A stretch of DNA of 64,000 nt from Alphaproteobacteria bacterium (GCA_025350465.1 JANXXU010000027.1:62001-126000), one strand, 5' to 3'. Positions 10,344 to 20,493 are shown, counted from the first letter of the stretch. Notes: generated by a model not told the origin, from the letters alone. A program made the numbers and translations.

Positions 10344-11656
10344 GTGCGGCACCTGAACAGCGACCGGATCAACCCGCGTCCGAAGCTGAATTCGCGGCTC
10401 TGTTCGCGTCCGTGCGCGCTCAACTTCCAGGACCCAATTGGATCCAAGCGATGCGGGCCGAGGCTCTTGCTGCCTTCTTGCGCCAAGGGTTGCCGCACAA
10501 GCGGCTCGAGCGTTGGAAGTACACCGACTTCCGGACGCATTTCGGTGGCGGCTTGGCACTCGCGCAAGGAGGGGAGGGCGAAACTCCGGTCGATCTCTTC
10601 GATGGTCTGAATGCCCACCGCGTGCTGCTTTCGAACGGCGCGGTCCGCAGTGCGCCCGAGCCAGAGGGGTTGCCGGACGGCGTCGAGATCATTCGCCTTG
10701 CCGACGCGTTGACCACACCTGCTCTGTGGCTCAAGCCATGGTTGCGCGCCGATCGCTCCGCGCTCGAATCACTCAACCTCGCCTTTATGACCGATGGAGT
10801 CCTGATTCGCGTTGGCGCCAAAACGCGCGTGACCTTGCCGATCCTTCTCCACAATACAATGAGCCAAGCGGGCGTCATGGCCCACACACGCTCTATTGTG
10901 ATGCTTGAAGAAGGCGCCGAACTGACGGTCATCGAAATCGACGACGGCGCACCCTCCAGCCAAAGCTTCGTCAACAGCGTCATGGCGCTGTCGCTCGACG
11001 ACGGCGCCCGCCTTCACCATTTGCGCCTCGTCGCTGCACAAGGTCCAAGCTTGCTGGTTCGGACCGACCAAGTAGAGGTCGCTCGCAATGCCCGCTACGA
11101 GACATTGGTATTTTCGTCCGGCACAGCGTTGGCGAGGTCCGAGCTGAATGTCCTGCTTGCCGAGCCCCGGTCCTCGTTCGATTTGGCCGGTGCGTATGTT
11201 GCGAGCGGTGAGGAACTGAACGACATCACATTCTCCGTGACCCATGACGCGCCACACACTACGAGCCGCATGCTCGTCAAGGGAGTCGCCGGGGGCGAGG
11301 GCCGCGCGACGGTTCAGGGTAGCGTCATTGTCAAACCCGATGCCCAGAAATCCGACAGTCATCAATTGGCCCGCGGAATTCTACTTTCGCCGCGTGCCGA
11401 GATCGACCAAAAGCCCGAACTGGAGATCTTCGCCGACGACGTCAAATGCGGCCATGGCGCTGCCATCGGCGCTCTCGATGGCGAACAACTTTTCTATCTG
11501 CGATCGCGCGGCATTCCCGAACCGCAAGCGCGCGCCGTCCTGATTAGAGCTTTCATCGGCGAGGTCGTCGAACGGCTCGGCACCGGCGATTGGCAGGCCC
11601 GCATTTCCGCATGGTTGGACTCGCGCCTCGCGATTGTGACGGAGGAAGCGGCGTGA
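10340..11656 (+). CDS. sufD: SufD, Fe-S assembly subunit
   Basis: Partner of SufB in the SufBC2D complex. The 438-residue protein has a variable helical N-terminal part, with LERWKYTDFRTHF near residue 55. The C-terminal beta-helix domain ends with the diagnostic DVKCGHGAAIGALDGEQLFYL-type region, followed by LRSRGIPEPQARAVLIRAF. It begins at the ATGA overlap with sufC and ends in a GTGA overlap with sufS, consistent with tight coupling. Confidence 0.95.
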
Positions 11657-12906
11657 CCGCTCAACCCGTACCAACGGCACCGCCTAAGCGCCCCTTCGAC
11701 GTAATGCGCGTGCGCGAAGATTTTCCGATTCTGTCGGGCCGCGTGAATGGCAAGGCGTTGGTTTACCTCGACAACGCCGCGTCCGCGCAAAAGCCCAAGG
11801 CCGTGATCGACGCGATGACAGCGCTGATGGAAAATTCCTATGCGAACGTCCATCGCGGATTGCACGCGCTCTCGACGCAGTCGACCGAGGCTTACGAAGC
11901 TGCGCGCGAGACGGTCCGCGCCTTCCTGAATGCCGGTGAAGCCGCAGAAATCGTCTTTACCAGCGGCGCAACGGATTCGATCAATCTTGTCGCCAGCAGT
12001 CTCGGCGCCTCGATCAACGCCGGCGATGAGATCGTGCTCAGCCAAATGGAGCACCATTCCAACATCGTGCCTTGGCATTTTCTGCGCGAGCGAAAAGGCG
12101 CCGTCATTCGCTGGGCGCCGATCACCGACGACGGCGCCTTTGATCTCGCAGCATTCGAACAATTGCTGACACCGCGCACTAAGGTCATTGCCGTCGCGCA
12201 TATGTCGAACGTCCTTGGCACGGTAACGCCGGCGGCCGAGATTGTGCGCATCGCTCGTGCGCGAGGCATACCGGTGCTTTTCGACGGCGCGCAGGCGGCG
12301 GTCCACATGCCGATCGATGTGCAAGCGTTAGGCTGTGACTTCTACGCTTTCACCGGTCACAAACTCTACGGACCCACCGGCATCGGCGTCCTCTACATGA
12401 AGCGCGAGTGGGGCGAGAAACTTGCGCCATTCCGCGGCGGCGGCGAGATGATCGACGAAGTCCATTTCGACCGCGTCACCTACGGTCCGCCGCCCCAGCG
12501 ATTTGAGGCGGGTACGCCCCCGATCATCGAGGCGATTGGCCTTGCGGCCGCGATCGACTACGTGAACTCGTTTGAACGCAGAGCGTTGATGGCGCAAGAA
12601 CACGACCTGCTGGAATACGCGACGGAACAATTGTCTGGACTGAACTGGATTCAGCTTCAGGGCCGGGCGCCAGGCAAGGGTTCAATCGTTTCGTTCACGA
12701 TGGAAGGGGCGCATGCGCACGATGTGGCGACGCTCGTCGATCGCCAAGCCGTCGCGGTGCGTGCCGGACATCACTGCGCCCAGCCGTTGATGGAGCGCCT
12801 CGGCGTCGCGGCCACGGCGCGCGCTTCGTTTGCCTTCTATAACACGCGCGGCGAGGTCGACGCGTTGATCGACGCGCTTCGCCGCGCCCGCGCGATTTTC
12901 TCATGA
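11653..12906 (+). CDS. sufS: SufS, type II cysteine desulfurase
   Basis: PLP enzyme that supplies sulfur to the SufBCD scaffold. The GTG at 11653 overlaps the sufD stop and gives 417 residues; an ATG at 11704 is a possible later start. Lys237 in TGHKLYGPTG binds PLP. Cys375 in RAGHHCAQPL is the active-site cysteine in the short type II loop. SufS normally needs a SufE or SufU partner, and neither is encoded nearby, so the partner must be elsewhere or replaced. Confidence 0.96.
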   Translation: MTAQPVPTAPPKRPFDVMRVREDFPILSGRVNGKALVYLDNAASAQKPKAVIDAMTALMENSYANVHRGLHALSTQSTEAYEAARETVRAFLNAGEAAEIVFTSGATDSINLVASSLGASINAGDEIVLSQMEHHSNIVPWHFLRERKGAVIRWAPITDDGAFDLAAFEQLLTPRTKVIAVAHMSNVLGTVTPAAEIVRIARARGIPVLFDGAQAAVHMPIDVQALGCDFYAFTGHKLYGPTGIGVLYMKREWGEKLAPFRGGGEMIDEVHFDRVTYGPPPQRFEAGTPPIIEAIGLAAAIDYVNSFERRALMAQEHDLLEYATEQLSGLNWIQLQGRAPGKGSIVSFTMEGAHAHDVATLVDRQAVAVRAGHHCAQPLMERLGVAATARASFAFYNTRGEVDALIDALRRARAIFS

Positions 12907-12916
12907 GAGCCCCATC

Positions 12917-13273
12917 ATGAGCGCAGAACCTTTGCACGTCGAAGCGTCAACCCTCAAGCCTAAGGAGCTTGAGGAATTGACCGCCGCCATGGTCAAGGAA
13001 CTCAAGACCGTCTTCGACCCGGAAATTCCGGTCGACGTCTATGAGCTGGGACTGATTTACAAAATCGACATCGCGGACAACAAGGACGTGACCGTCGACA
13101 TGACGTTGACCGCGCCGGGCTGCCCGGTGGCGGGCGAAATGCCGGGCTGGGTCAAGGAAGCCGTACAACGTATCCCGGGCCTCGGCGAGGTGACCGTGAA
13201 CATGGTTTTCGATCCGCCCTGGACGCCAGAGCGCATGTCGGACGAAGCGAAGCTTGAATTGAACATGTTCTGA
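12917..13273 (+). CDS. sufT: SufT, MIP18/DUF59-type Fe-S maturation factor
   Basis: 118-residue protein of the MIP18 (DUF59) family, an accessory factor in Fe-S protein maturation. The conserved opening VFDPEIPVDVYELGLIYKID and the central cysteine motif LTAPGCPVAGEMP are clear. The end NMVFDPPWTPERMSDEAK is typical for suf-linked members. It lies 10 bp after sufS and 19 bp before sufA in the operon. Confidence 0.93.
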   Translation: MSAEPLHVEASTLKPKELEELTAAMVKELKTVFDPEIPVDVYELGLIYKIDIADNKDVTVDMTLTAPGCPVAGEMPGWVKEAVQRIPGLGEVTVNMVFDPPWTPERMSDEAKLELNMF

Positions 13274-13292
13274 GGCCAGATAACGCAAAGCT

Positions 13293-13685
13293 ATGACCGA
13301 CATCCAAGCCCCAGTCAGACCACGCCGTGAGCGCCCGAAGGTGCTTCGCCTGACCGATGCCGCCGCGGACCAGATCAAATCCGTGATGGCGCGAACGGAA
13401 AAGCCAGCGATTGGGCTGCGAGTCGGTTTGAAGAATGCCGGTTGCGCCGGCATGAGCTACACGCTCGACTTCGCCGATAAGCAAAATCCGCTCGACGAGG
13501 TTGTCGAGGACAAGGGCGCGCGCGTTCTCATCGACCCGAAGGCCGTTCTATTTCTTATCGGTACCGAAATGGATTTCGTGAAGGACAAGATGCAATCGCG
13601 CTTCGTTTTTAACAATCCGAATCAGACTGACGCCTGCGGCTGCGGCGAATCCGTGGCGCTCAAGGCCGCCACAAAGGCGGAGTAG
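13293..13685 (+). CDS. sufA: SufA/IscA-type A-type carrier protein
   Basis: A-type carrier that passes Fe-S clusters from the scaffold to client proteins. Of its 130 residues, Cys51 (NAGCAGMSY), Cys115 and Cys117 (DACGCGES) are the three conserved cysteine ligands. The N-terminus carries about 15 extra basic residues before LRLTDAAADQIKSVM. Its place at the end of the suf series supports SufA over ErpA, although sequence alone does not fully separate the two. Confidence 0.92.
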   Translation: MTDIQAPVRPRRERPKVLRLTDAAADQIKSVMARTEKPAIGLRVGLKNAGCAGMSYTLDFADKQNPLDEVVEDKGARVLIDPKAVLFLIGTEMDFVKDKMQSRFVFNNPNQTDACGCGESVALKAATKAE

Positions 13686-13690
13686 AAGCG

Positions 13691-14116
13691 GTGGCGGTCT
13701 CGGCCGCCTTTCGCGACTACGTCGCCGATCTGTTCGCTTCCTTTGGCGAGATCAAAATCCGCGCCATGTTCGGCGGCGCCGGCATCTATCACAAGGATCA
13801 GATCCTCGGCCTGATCATCGCCGAGCGCATCTATCTCAAGGCGGACGACGTCACCCGGCCGGCATTCGAGCGCGAGGGCGCGCAACCGTTTCGCTACAGC
13901 ACGAAGAACGGCGAAGTCGGCGTAATGGCATATTGGGAACTGCCAGAGCGGCTGCTTGACGATCCCGATGAACTCAAATCCTGGGCAAAAGCCGCCTACG
14001 AGACCGGCATTCGCTCGCGGGGAAAGAAATCGGCGGCCAAGAAACCGCGAACCGGCAAACCGCTCAATCCGCGCGATCTGCCCCTCGTGTCGCTGCCTAA
14101 GAGGCGCGGCAAGTAG
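13691..14116 (+). CDS. TfoX N-terminal-domain protein
   Basis: 141-residue protein with a single TfoX N-terminal domain at residues 5-100 (IRAMFGGAGIYHKDQILGLI, RYSTKNGEVGVMAYWELP). A lysine/arginine-rich tail follows (RGKKSAAKKPRTGK). The C-terminal DNA-repair-like half of full-length TfoX (Sxy) is missing, as in many alphaproteobacterial homologues. It starts with GTG, 5 bp after sufA, and looks like the last gene of the suf transcript. A competence role should not be assumed; its function here is unknown. Confidence 0.8.
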   Translation: MAVSAAFRDYVADLFASFGEIKIRAMFGGAGIYHKDQILGLIIAERIYLKADDVTRPAFEREGAQPFRYSTKNGEVGVMAYWELPERLLDDPDELKSWAKAAYETGIRSRGKKSAAKKPRTGKPLNPRDLPLVSLPKRRGK

Positions 14117-14125
14117 TTCGGCCGA

Positions 14126-14728
14126 TTAGTGGGCCGGCGGTGTCGCCGGTGCGGGCGTGGGTGCGGTCGTGGCCGCCGCCGCCGGTGGGGTCGTCGGTGT
14201 CGCAGGTACCAACGTGGTTGCGGCCGCCGCGGGGACAGATGGCGTCGACTGCAACGTCGGCGCGTCGCTCGAGAACATGTCGGTCAGCACCTGCCAGTCG
14301 CCGTCGTGCTTCACCCAGGTCACAACGGACTTGCCTTTGTCGCTTGCCGACGAGGCGCCGGACGAGCTTTTGAATTCATAAGAGCCGATATCGACTGCAA
14401 GATCGTTGCTGGACCCAAAGACGAATTTGTCGGTGGCAAAGGTCAGGCTGACGCCCGGAATTTGGAACATTGCTTGCCAGGCCGCCTTGATGCGCTCGCG
14501 CCCCGTCACTTTAGCTGAGTTGGGCGGCAGGAATTCGCCGTCCTGAGCGTACATAGCCGCAACCGCGTCCGCGTCGTGTTTGGCGATCGCCTCGAGCCAC
14601 TTGACGTTTTGCGCTCGGATTGCAGCTTCTTCGTTCGTCGACGAGGTCGGCGTGGGCGAACAGGCGCCTAGCACGAGCACGACGGCGCTAAAGAGCACGG
14701 CGGTGACGAGGGTCGAACGCATTGACAT
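14126..14728 (-). CDS. Lipoprotein with SnoaL-like/DUF4440 domain
   Basis: Secreted lipoprotein of 200 residues. The signal peptide MSMRSTLVTAVLFSAVVLVL leads into the lipobox LGAC. A SnoaL-like (NTF2 fold) domain follows, with WLEAIAKHDADAVAAMYAQD and a C-terminal DGDWQVLTDMFS. The last 35 residues are a Pro/Ala/Thr-rich low-complexity tail. The ATG at 14728 is preceded by an AGGAG site. An open frame continues upstream to 14968 but overlaps the divergent SDR gene. Family members lack a common activity, so the substrate is unknown. Confidence 0.82.
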   Translation of the reverse strand: MSMRSTLVTAVLFSAVVLVLGACSPTPTSSTNEEAAIRAQNVKWLEAIAKHDADAVAAMYAQDGEFLPPNSAKVTGRERIKAAWQAMFQIPGVSLTFATDKFVFGSSNDLAVDIGSYEFKSSSGASSASDKGKSVVTWVKHDGDWQVLTDMFSSDAPTLQSTPSVPAAAATTLVPATPTTPPAAAATTAPTPAPATPPAH

Positions 14729-14848
14729 TGGTCTCCTGCGGTGGCGCACGGTTTCATTGCCGAGTGGCAATGGGGGAACCGGATCCATGGACTTGTACTG
14801 TGGCATTATGAACCTAAAGTGCGCCATTGCTATACTAAGGAGACTTCC

Positions 14849-15619
14849 ATGGACCTGCACCTGAATGGGAAGAAGGCAATCGTATTGGGCGGGACGCGCG
14901 GCATCGGCCGGGCGATCGTCGAGACGTTGATCGCAGAAGGTGCAGATGTCGGGCTCTGCGCGCGGCACGCCGATCAGGTGAAGGATGCGGTTGGCGTTCT
15001 CAAGGCCAAGGGAACCAAAGTCGTTGGCGCCGCAGTGGACATTGCTGACGGTACCGCCCTCAAGAAATGGGTGACGGAAGCTGGCGACGCGCTTGGCGGC
15101 ATCGATATTCTGATTTCCAACGCCAGCGCGCTCAGCATCGGCAACAACGAAGCCGCGTGGCAGTCGGGAATGAAGATCGACATCATGGGCGCGGTGAATT
15201 CATTTGACGCGGCCTTTCCTTTTCTGGAGAAGGCAGCCGCGACCCACGGCGACGCCTCGTTCGTCATGATTTCGTCCGTGTCGGCCGCGGAAGCGCAGTC
15301 CGCCTCAGCCTACGGCGCAATCAAGGCGGCGCTGATCCACTACGCCAAGGGCGTCGCGCGCGAACAGGCGAAGAAGAAGATCCGCGCCAACGTTGTCTCG
15401 CCGGGCACGGTCTATTTCAAAGGCGGCGTCTGGAATATGATTGAGCAGAACATGCCCGATCGCTACAACGCGGCAATGAAGGCAAACCCAACAGGCCGCA
15501 TGGGCACACCGCAGGAGATTGCCAACGCGGCAGTGTTTCTGGCGAGCCCGCTCTCAACGTTCACGACGGGCGCCAATCTGGTCGTCGATGGCGGCATCAC
15601 GCAACGGGTGAATTTCTAG
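14849..15619 (+). CDS. Short-chain dehydrogenase/reductase
   Basis: NAD(P)-dependent SDR oxidoreductase of 256 residues. The cofactor loop is GGTRGIGRAI, the structural motif NASA follows at about residue 90, and the catalytic core is Ser in MISSVSAAE with Y-x3-K in SAYGAIKAAL. The end SPLSTFTTGANLVVDGG is typical of classical SDRs. The ATG at 14849 has an AAGGAGA site 5 bp upstream. The substrate is unknown. It converges with epmB, overlapping by 4 bp. Confidence 0.88.
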   Translation: MDLHLNGKKAIVLGGTRGIGRAIVETLIAEGADVGLCARHADQVKDAVGVLKAKGTKVVGAAVDIADGTALKKWVTEAGDALGGIDILISNASALSIGNNEAAWQSGMKIDIMGAVNSFDAAFPFLEKAAATHGDASFVMISSVSAAEAQSASAYGAIKAALIHYAKGVAREQAKKKIRANVVSPGTVYFKGGVWNMIEQNMPDRYNAAMKANPTGRMGTPQEIANAAVFLASPLSTFTTGANLVVDGGITQRVNF

Positions 15620-16674
15620 CCCGCGCGATAGTCATGCCAATCGCCCTCGTCGTCGCGTACACGATAGCAGCTTGATGCGCGCTCGATATCTGGCGCACGC
15701 AAGTCCGCCTTCGAAAAGCCGCCTGGAATATCGAGCACGTATGCGGGTTGCGCGAGGCCCGATACCCGGCGCTTGAGTTCGCGCATCAGTGCTTGGCCTT
15801 CCTCGATCGTCGTGCGGAAGTGCTCGGTCCCGGGCGCCAGATCGGCGTGATGCAGGTAATAGGGCTTCACGCGCGCCTCGACGAAGGCACGCATCAAAGC
15901 CTCGAGCGTGTCCGGATCGTCATTGACGCCTTTGAGAAGCACGCTCTGGCTTACCATGAGCACACCTGCATCCACGAGCCGCGCGCAGGCCTGGCGCGCT
16001 GCGGCCGTCAACTCACGCGGATGATTGGCGTGCAGCGCCACATACGTTGCTTTGTCGTATGTCTTGATCGCTTGCACGAGTTCCTGCGAGACACGATCGG
16101 GATCGACGACCGGCACGCGCGTGTGCCAGCGGATAATCTTGACGTGGTCGATCGCGCCCAGCCGGCCGGTCACTTCAGCTATGCGGCGCGGCGCCAACAT
16201 AAAGGGATCACCTCCGGTGAGGATCACCTCCCAAATCTCGGAATGCGCCTGGATATAAGCGAGCGCATTCTCCAAGGCGGTGGCCGAGAGAGCCGCTTCG
16301 CCGGTAGGTCCAACCATCTCGCGACGAAAGCAGAAGCGGCAATAGACGGCGCAATGATTGACGATCTTGAGCAATACTCGGTCGCGATAGCGATGGACGA
16401 CACCTTCGACGGGGGAATGTTTCCTGTCGCCAATGGGATCGATTAGCTCGCCGCCGCGATGCTCAAGTTCCCCAAGTTGTGGCACGAATTGCCGTGCAAT
16501 TGGATCGCCCGGAGCCGATTGGTCGATCAATTCTGCCATCGCAGGCGTGATCGCCACCGCATACCGCTGCGCCACACGCTGGAGTTCGGGAGCATGTTCG
16601 AAGTGGACGAACCCCGCTTCAACCAGGTCGGGTATCGATCGAAGCGTGCGAGGCAAGGCGGTGTTGATGCTCAT
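15616..16674 (-). CDS. epmB: EpmB-like lysine 2,3-aminomutase (radical SAM)
   Basis: Radical SAM, PLP-dependent aminomutase of 352 residues that converts (S)-alpha-lysine to (R)-beta-lysine. The [4Fe-4S] ligands form C-x3-C-x2-C at Cys108, Cys112 and Cys115 (HCAVYCRFCFRR). The substrate-pocket region PYYLHHADLAPGTEHFR and the PLP-lysine region DIPGGFSKADLR are intact. It lies near epmA and efp, and its length fits EpmB better than the longer clostridial enzymes. This makes EF-P modification the likely purpose. A catabolic lysine aminomutase is the alternative. Confidence 0.85.
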   Translation of the reverse strand: MSINTALPRTLRSIPDLVEAGFVHFEHAPELQRVAQRYAVAITPAMAELIDQSAPGDPIARQFVPQLGELEHRGGELIDPIGDRKHSPVEGVVHRYRDRVLLKIVNHCAVYCRFCFRREMVGPTGEAALSATALENALAYIQAHSEIWEVILTGGDPFMLAPRRIAEVTGRLGAIDHVKIIRWHTRVPVVDPDRVSQELVQAIKTYDKATYVALHANHPRELTAAARQACARLVDAGVLMVSQSVLLKGVNDDPDTLEALMRAFVEARVKPYYLHHADLAPGTEHFRTTIEEGQALMRELKRRVSGLAQPAYVLDIPGGFSKADLRAPDIERASSCYRVRDDEGDWHDYRAG

Positions 16675-16762
16675 GGCAGGGCTCGTTTTGCCTGAGGCCG
16701 CCGCTCGCGTCTATGCCCGCCCGCAATGTTAAGGTGCAAGGCGCAGAACATGGGAGCGAGAG

Positions 16763-17500
16763 ATGGGCGAGTTAGACTTCTCAGGCAAGACCGCGCTGGT
16801 CGTTGGCGGTTCGAGCGGCATCGGCAACGGTATCGCGCAGGGTTTTCGCAGTCATGGCGCGCAGGTGCACGTTTGGGGCACGCGCGGCGCGGCTACGGAC
16901 TATTCCAAAACCGAGGGATCAGATCTCGCCGGGCTCGCCTACGATCAGGTCGATGTAGCCGACTTCTTGGCCGTCGAGGCTTACAGGCCACCGTTCCAGC
17001 GCCTCGATGTGTTGATCTTGGCGCAAGGCATCGTGCTCTACAAGCGCGGCGAGTTCGAAATGACGGGATTCGAAAAGGTCATCGGCGTCAATTTAAACAG
17101 CATGATGGCTTGCGCCATGAAATTCCGCGACATGCTGGCGGCCGCCAAGGGCGCGCTCATCACCATCTCCTCTACTTCTGCCTATCACGCCACGCGCGGC
17201 AATCCTGCGTATAACGCCTCGAAGGCCGGCGTCGTCGGCCTTACGCGAACGCTCGGCGAGGCTTGGGCGCGAGACGGCATACGCGTGAACGGCATCGCGC
17301 CGGGGCTCGTCGACACGAAGTTGACCAAAGTGACGACGGAAAATCCCGAACGGCTGTCGCGCGCCCTCGCTGGGATTCCGCTCGGCCGCCTCGGCCAACC
17401 AGGCGATATGGCGGGCGTCGCGTTGTTTCTAGCTTCGCCATTGGCGGCGTACGTCGTCGGCCAAACGATTCCGGTCGATGGTGGTTTGATCCTCGCCTAG
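16763..17500 (+). CDS. Short-chain dehydrogenase/reductase
   Basis: Second SDR of this neighbourhood, 245 residues. The cofactor loop is GGSSGIGNGI, the active-site Ser is in ITISSTSAYH, and Y-x3-K is in NPAYNASKAGVVG. The late GQTIPVDGGL is typical of classical SDRs. It differs clearly from the SDR at 14849, so it is not a recent duplicate. It is divergent from epmB and overlaps the end of epmA by 4 bp. The substrate is unknown; a link to beta-lysine or EF-P modification is unproven. Confidence 0.87.
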   Translation: MGELDFSGKTALVVGGSSGIGNGIAQGFRSHGAQVHVWGTRGAATDYSKTEGSDLAGLAYDQVDVADFLAVEAYRPPFQRLDVLILAQGIVLYKRGEFEMTGFEKVIGVNLNSMMACAMKFRDMLAAAKGALITISSTSAYHATRGNPAYNASKAGVVGLTRTLGEAWARDGIRVNGIAPGLVDTKLTKVTTENPERLSRALAGIPLGRLGQPGDMAGVALFLASPLAAYVVGQTIPVDGGLILA

Positions 17501-18534
17501 GTGGTCGGCGTCCATATCACTTTGTCGATGTGCGGCGCGCCGGTGACAAGCATGACGAGCCGGTCGAAGCCCAGCGCAACACCGCTCGCCGGCGGCATGT
17601 GGGCGAGCGCCGCGAGGAAATCCTCATCGACCGGATAGCGCTCGCCGTAGACGCGCTCCTTCTCGCGCATTTCGGCCTCGAAACGCGCACGCTGCTCAAT
17701 AGGATCGGTCAATTCGCCAAATCCGTTTGCGAGTTCGACGCCACAAACATACATCTCGAACCGCTCGGCGAGGCGTGCGTCATGCGCGCACGCGCGCGCA
17801 AGTGCTGCTTCCACGCGTGGATACTCGAAGAGAATGGTCGGTCGGTCGATGCCCAGATTCGGCTCGACGCGCTCAACGAGAACGCGGCTGAAAATATCGG
17901 ACCAAGAATCGCTTGCGCCGACTTTAACGCCCGATGCCTGTGCGGCTCTCGCCAACGCATCGCGGTCGGGGCCGGGCAAAAGCGTCGCCAACAGGTCGAT
18001 CGAGGCATGCATCCGAAACGCGTCGGCAACCGTCAGCCGCGCCGGCGCCGCATGCGGGTTCGCCGTGCGGTGGCGATAGGTAAGACGCGAGGCGCCAACT
18101 GCCTCCGCCGCCAGCGAAATCAAACGCGCACCATCCGTCATGACCGCGTCGTAGTCCTCGCCGGCGCGATACCATTCCAGCATTGTGAATTCCGGCGCGT
18201 GGAGCGGACCGCGTTCGCGGTTCCGGTACACGCGTGCGAGGTCAAAGATCTTGCTCTCTCCGGCTGCCAGCAGCTTCTTGCAGGCAAATTCGGGCGAGGC
18301 GTGCAGATAGCGTCGCGTCGACGATGCGTCGGGGCCGATCATTTCGGTCGCAAAAGCATGAAGATGCGCCTCATTGCCCGGCGACATCTGCAACGCGCCG
18401 CACTCGACCTCTGTGAACCCGTTCGCTTGGAAATAGGCCCGCGTTGCGCGCAGAATGTGGCCCCGCGCCTGCAGAAACGGTCGGCGGTCGGCGTGGATGT
18501 TGGCGCTCCACCATGGCGATTTCGGCGGGCTCAT
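17497..18534 (-). CDS. epmA: EpmA, EF-P beta-lysyltransferase (LysRS paralogue)
   Basis: Class II aminoacyl-tRNA synthetase-like enzyme that ligates (R)-beta-lysine to a lysine of EF-P. The 345 residues form a catalytic core only, with no anticodon-binding domain, which separates it from LysRS. Motif 2 is [20 protein letters not shown] and motif 3 is [12 protein letters not shown], whose GVALG has the alanine typical of EpmA. It is divergent from efp with a 94-bp gap, and epmB is 0.8 kb away. These three together make the assignment firm. Confidence 0.93.
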   Translation of the reverse strand: MSPPKSPWWSANIHADRRPFLQARGHILRATRAYFQANGFTEVECGALQMSPGNEAHLHAFATEMIGPDASSTRRYLHASPEFACKKLLAAGESKIFDLARVYRNRERGPLHAPEFTMLEWYRAGEDYDAVMTDGARLISLAAEAVGASRLTYRHRTANPHAAPARLTVADAFRMHASIDLLATLLPGPDRDALARAAQASGVKVGASDSWSDIFSRVLVERVEPNLGIDRPTILFEYPRVEAALARACAHDARLAERFEMYVCGVELANGFGELTDPIEQRARFEAEMREKERVYGERYPVDEDFLAALAHMPPASGVALGFDRLVMLVTGAPHIDKVIWTPTT

Positions 18535-18628
18535 AGCTGTCGGCTCCCGTCGACGGCGCCACCTTGGCGGACCGCGCTCATGCTGCTATGACCGCGCCTC
18601 ATTTTTGCAAGGCATAAGGAGTTCATGC

Positions 18629-19204
18629 GTGGCATCCGTCATCGCCAGCGGCGTCCGAAAGGGCAACATCATAGATGTCAACGGCAGACTTTATGTCGTC
18701 CTCACCGCCGAAAATTTCCATCCAGGTAAGGGCACACCCACCACGCAGATCGAAATGCGCCGTATTAGCGACGGGGTGAAGATCAACGAACGCTACAAGA
18801 CCACCGATCAGCTCGAAAAGGCCTTCGTCGAGTACAAAACGCATAACTACCTCTACCAAGAAGGCAACCATTTTATCTTCATGGACCCGGAAACGTTTGA
18901 CCAGATTCATGTCTCCAAGGAAATCGTCGGCGACGGCGCGCCCTACCTGCAGGAGAACATGGAAGTTCGCCTGAGCCTCCACAACGGTGTGGCAATTGCG
19001 ATCGAACTGCCGCAGCGCGTCGTTCTGGAAGTAATGGAAACGGAGCCGGTCACCAAAGGTCAGACGGCAACCTCGTCGTTTAAACCGGCGCTGCTGTCGA
19101 ACGGCGTAAAGACCGGCGTGCCAACGCACATCGTCCCTGGCGTCAAGATCGTCGTCAACACGGAAGACGGTTCCTACGTCGAGCGTGCGAAAGACCAATC
19201 TTAG
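18629..19204 (+). CDS. efp: Elongation factor P
   Basis: Ribosome-binding factor that relieves stalling at polyproline. The 191-residue protein has three beta-barrel domains. The modifiable lysine is Lys34 in the tip loop HPGKGTP, exactly where EpmA adds beta-lysine. Further hallmarks are [18 protein letters not shown] and, near the end, [18 protein letters not shown]. Translation starts at a GTG at 18629 behind AAGGAG (18615-18620); the ATG at 18625 is in another frame. The stop overlaps the convergent heme-protein gene by 4 bp. Confidence 0.96.
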   Translation: MASVIASGVRKGNIIDVNGRLYVVLTAENFHPGKGTPTTQIEMRRISDGVKINERYKTTDQLEKAFVEYKTHNYLYQEGNHFIFMDPETFDQIHVSKEIVGDGAPYLQENMEVRLSLHNGVAIAIELPQRVVLEVMETEPVTKGQTATSSFKPALLSNGVKTGVPTHIVPGVKIVVNTEDGSYVERAKDQS

Positions 19205-20493
19205 CGCCGCACCTCGACGCTCTGCACCTCGTTCACGATCAATCGATCGCCTTCACGGCGCAACCTGCCAAGCGGCGTTCGGCGAACAGCGCCGCTTGAC
19301 GAGGTGTGCGCGAGGCTCCAATTGCGTAAGCCGATGGCCAGTTGCAGCGAAAAATCCAATGGGACCATTGCACTCGTCGTCGGTAGATCCGCACATTTGG
19401 TCGTGGCGTTCGGCTCGAGACCGAACGGGTAGCGCGCGTCCAAATTGCGAAACCAGCATTTTGCTTGGCTCCACTTGGCAGGCGCGGTCATGTGTGCGGC
19501 CGTCGGCCATTGCGCCGCCATGTGGCAGGACGAGCAGGCGGAGCTTCGCTCGTCAACAAGGCCGTTCATGCGCCCGCTGCGGCCAAGCGCATGTCCGAGG
19601 CCCAGGTCGGTAAAGACCATGCTCTCGATGGGCTTTGCGCCGGCGGCCGCATCGGCGTCCGAGAGGTAGGGATCGTTGCCCCACATCAACCCGATTGGCT
19701 CTAGCTTCGCCCAAGGATCGTTGCCGGGCTTGCGACCATTGTAGAAGAAACTCGCAAACACCCAGCCCGTCTTATAATCGGCGCGCGCCTCCTTGATTGC
19801 GAGATCAAGCTGGATCAGGCGCAACCGGTGTGGCGTCCGCGGTGCTATCTCCGCGACTGGGCACGCTGGATCACCACCTTCGCCTTTTGTATGAATATTA
19901 GCATCGATCTCGGGTGCGCCGGCGAGCAACGACGTATCGTCAGACGTCGCCTCAGTGAAGACCAATTTTACAACGACAGTTCCGGCGGGGAAGGGGAGAT
20001 GGATCAGATCCGGCGCGCCGCCGCGCACGACACTGCGCCAGATTTGTCCGAGCACATACCCGCCGGTTGGATTATAGAGGGCAACCGCCCAATTCTGCCG
20101 GCACTCGGTCTGCGCCGCGCCCAATTCGCCGGCGGCAAAATCACGCTCACGCGTCAGCCCATGAATAGACTCGCGCCCCGTCGGCCCTGGGCCCATCCAA
20201 GGCATGTGAGTCCAACGACGGACCCTGTTGTCCTGCAGTCGCCAATTGTTCCGATCTTGGCCCTCAAGCGCATAGCTCAACACGGTTTCCAGATAGCGCT
20301 TGGGCTCATGGCGATAGCTGATCGCCTCCCAAGGATGGGAGTCCGCGATTGGCGGCCGCTTGGGAAAGGAAAAACTCTGTTTGAACACATTGCCGTGCCA
20401 GCCCTTCGGCGCGGCCTCCATGCGATCAAGTGCGCCCGCTGCTGCTTGCGCGACAAGCAGCTGAATGATCAGTACAACAACAACAGCGCGCAC
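19201..20493 (-). CDS. Periplasmic protein with one c-type heme motif
   Basis: 430-residue exported protein of unrecognised function. A GTG start is followed by the signal peptide [20 protein letters not shown]. One covalent heme attachment motif CSSCH is at residues 320-324 (Cys320, Cys323, His324). The rest is rich in Trp, Tyr and Pro and lacks the compact cytochrome c fold, so the heme motif sits in a larger beta-rich protein. It lies 18 bp after the alcohol dehydrogenase gene and is likely the last gene of that operon. It may be an electron carrier or a peroxidase-like enzyme; neither is shown by the sequence. Confidence 0.78.
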   Translation of the reverse strand: MRAVVVVLIIQLLVAQAAAGALDRMEAAPKGWHGNVFKQSFSFPKRPPIADSHPWEAISYRHEPKRYLETVLSYALEGQDRNNWRLQDNRVRRWTHMPWMGPGPTGRESIHGLTRERDFAAGELGAAQTECRQNWAVALYNPTGGYVLGQIWRSVVRGGAPDLIHLPFPAGTVVVKLVFTEATSDDTSLLAGAPEIDANIHTKGEGGDPACPVAEIAPRTPHRLRLIQLDLAIKEARADYKTGWVFASFFYNGRKPGNDPWAKLEPIGLMWGNDPYLSDADAAAGAKPIESMVFTDLGLGHALGRSGRMNGLVDERSSACSSCHMAAQWPTAAHMTAPAKWSQAKCWFRNLDARYPFGLEPNATTKCADLPTTSAMVPLDFSLQLAIGLRNWSLAHTSSSGAVRRTPLGRLRREGDRLIVNEVQSVEVRR

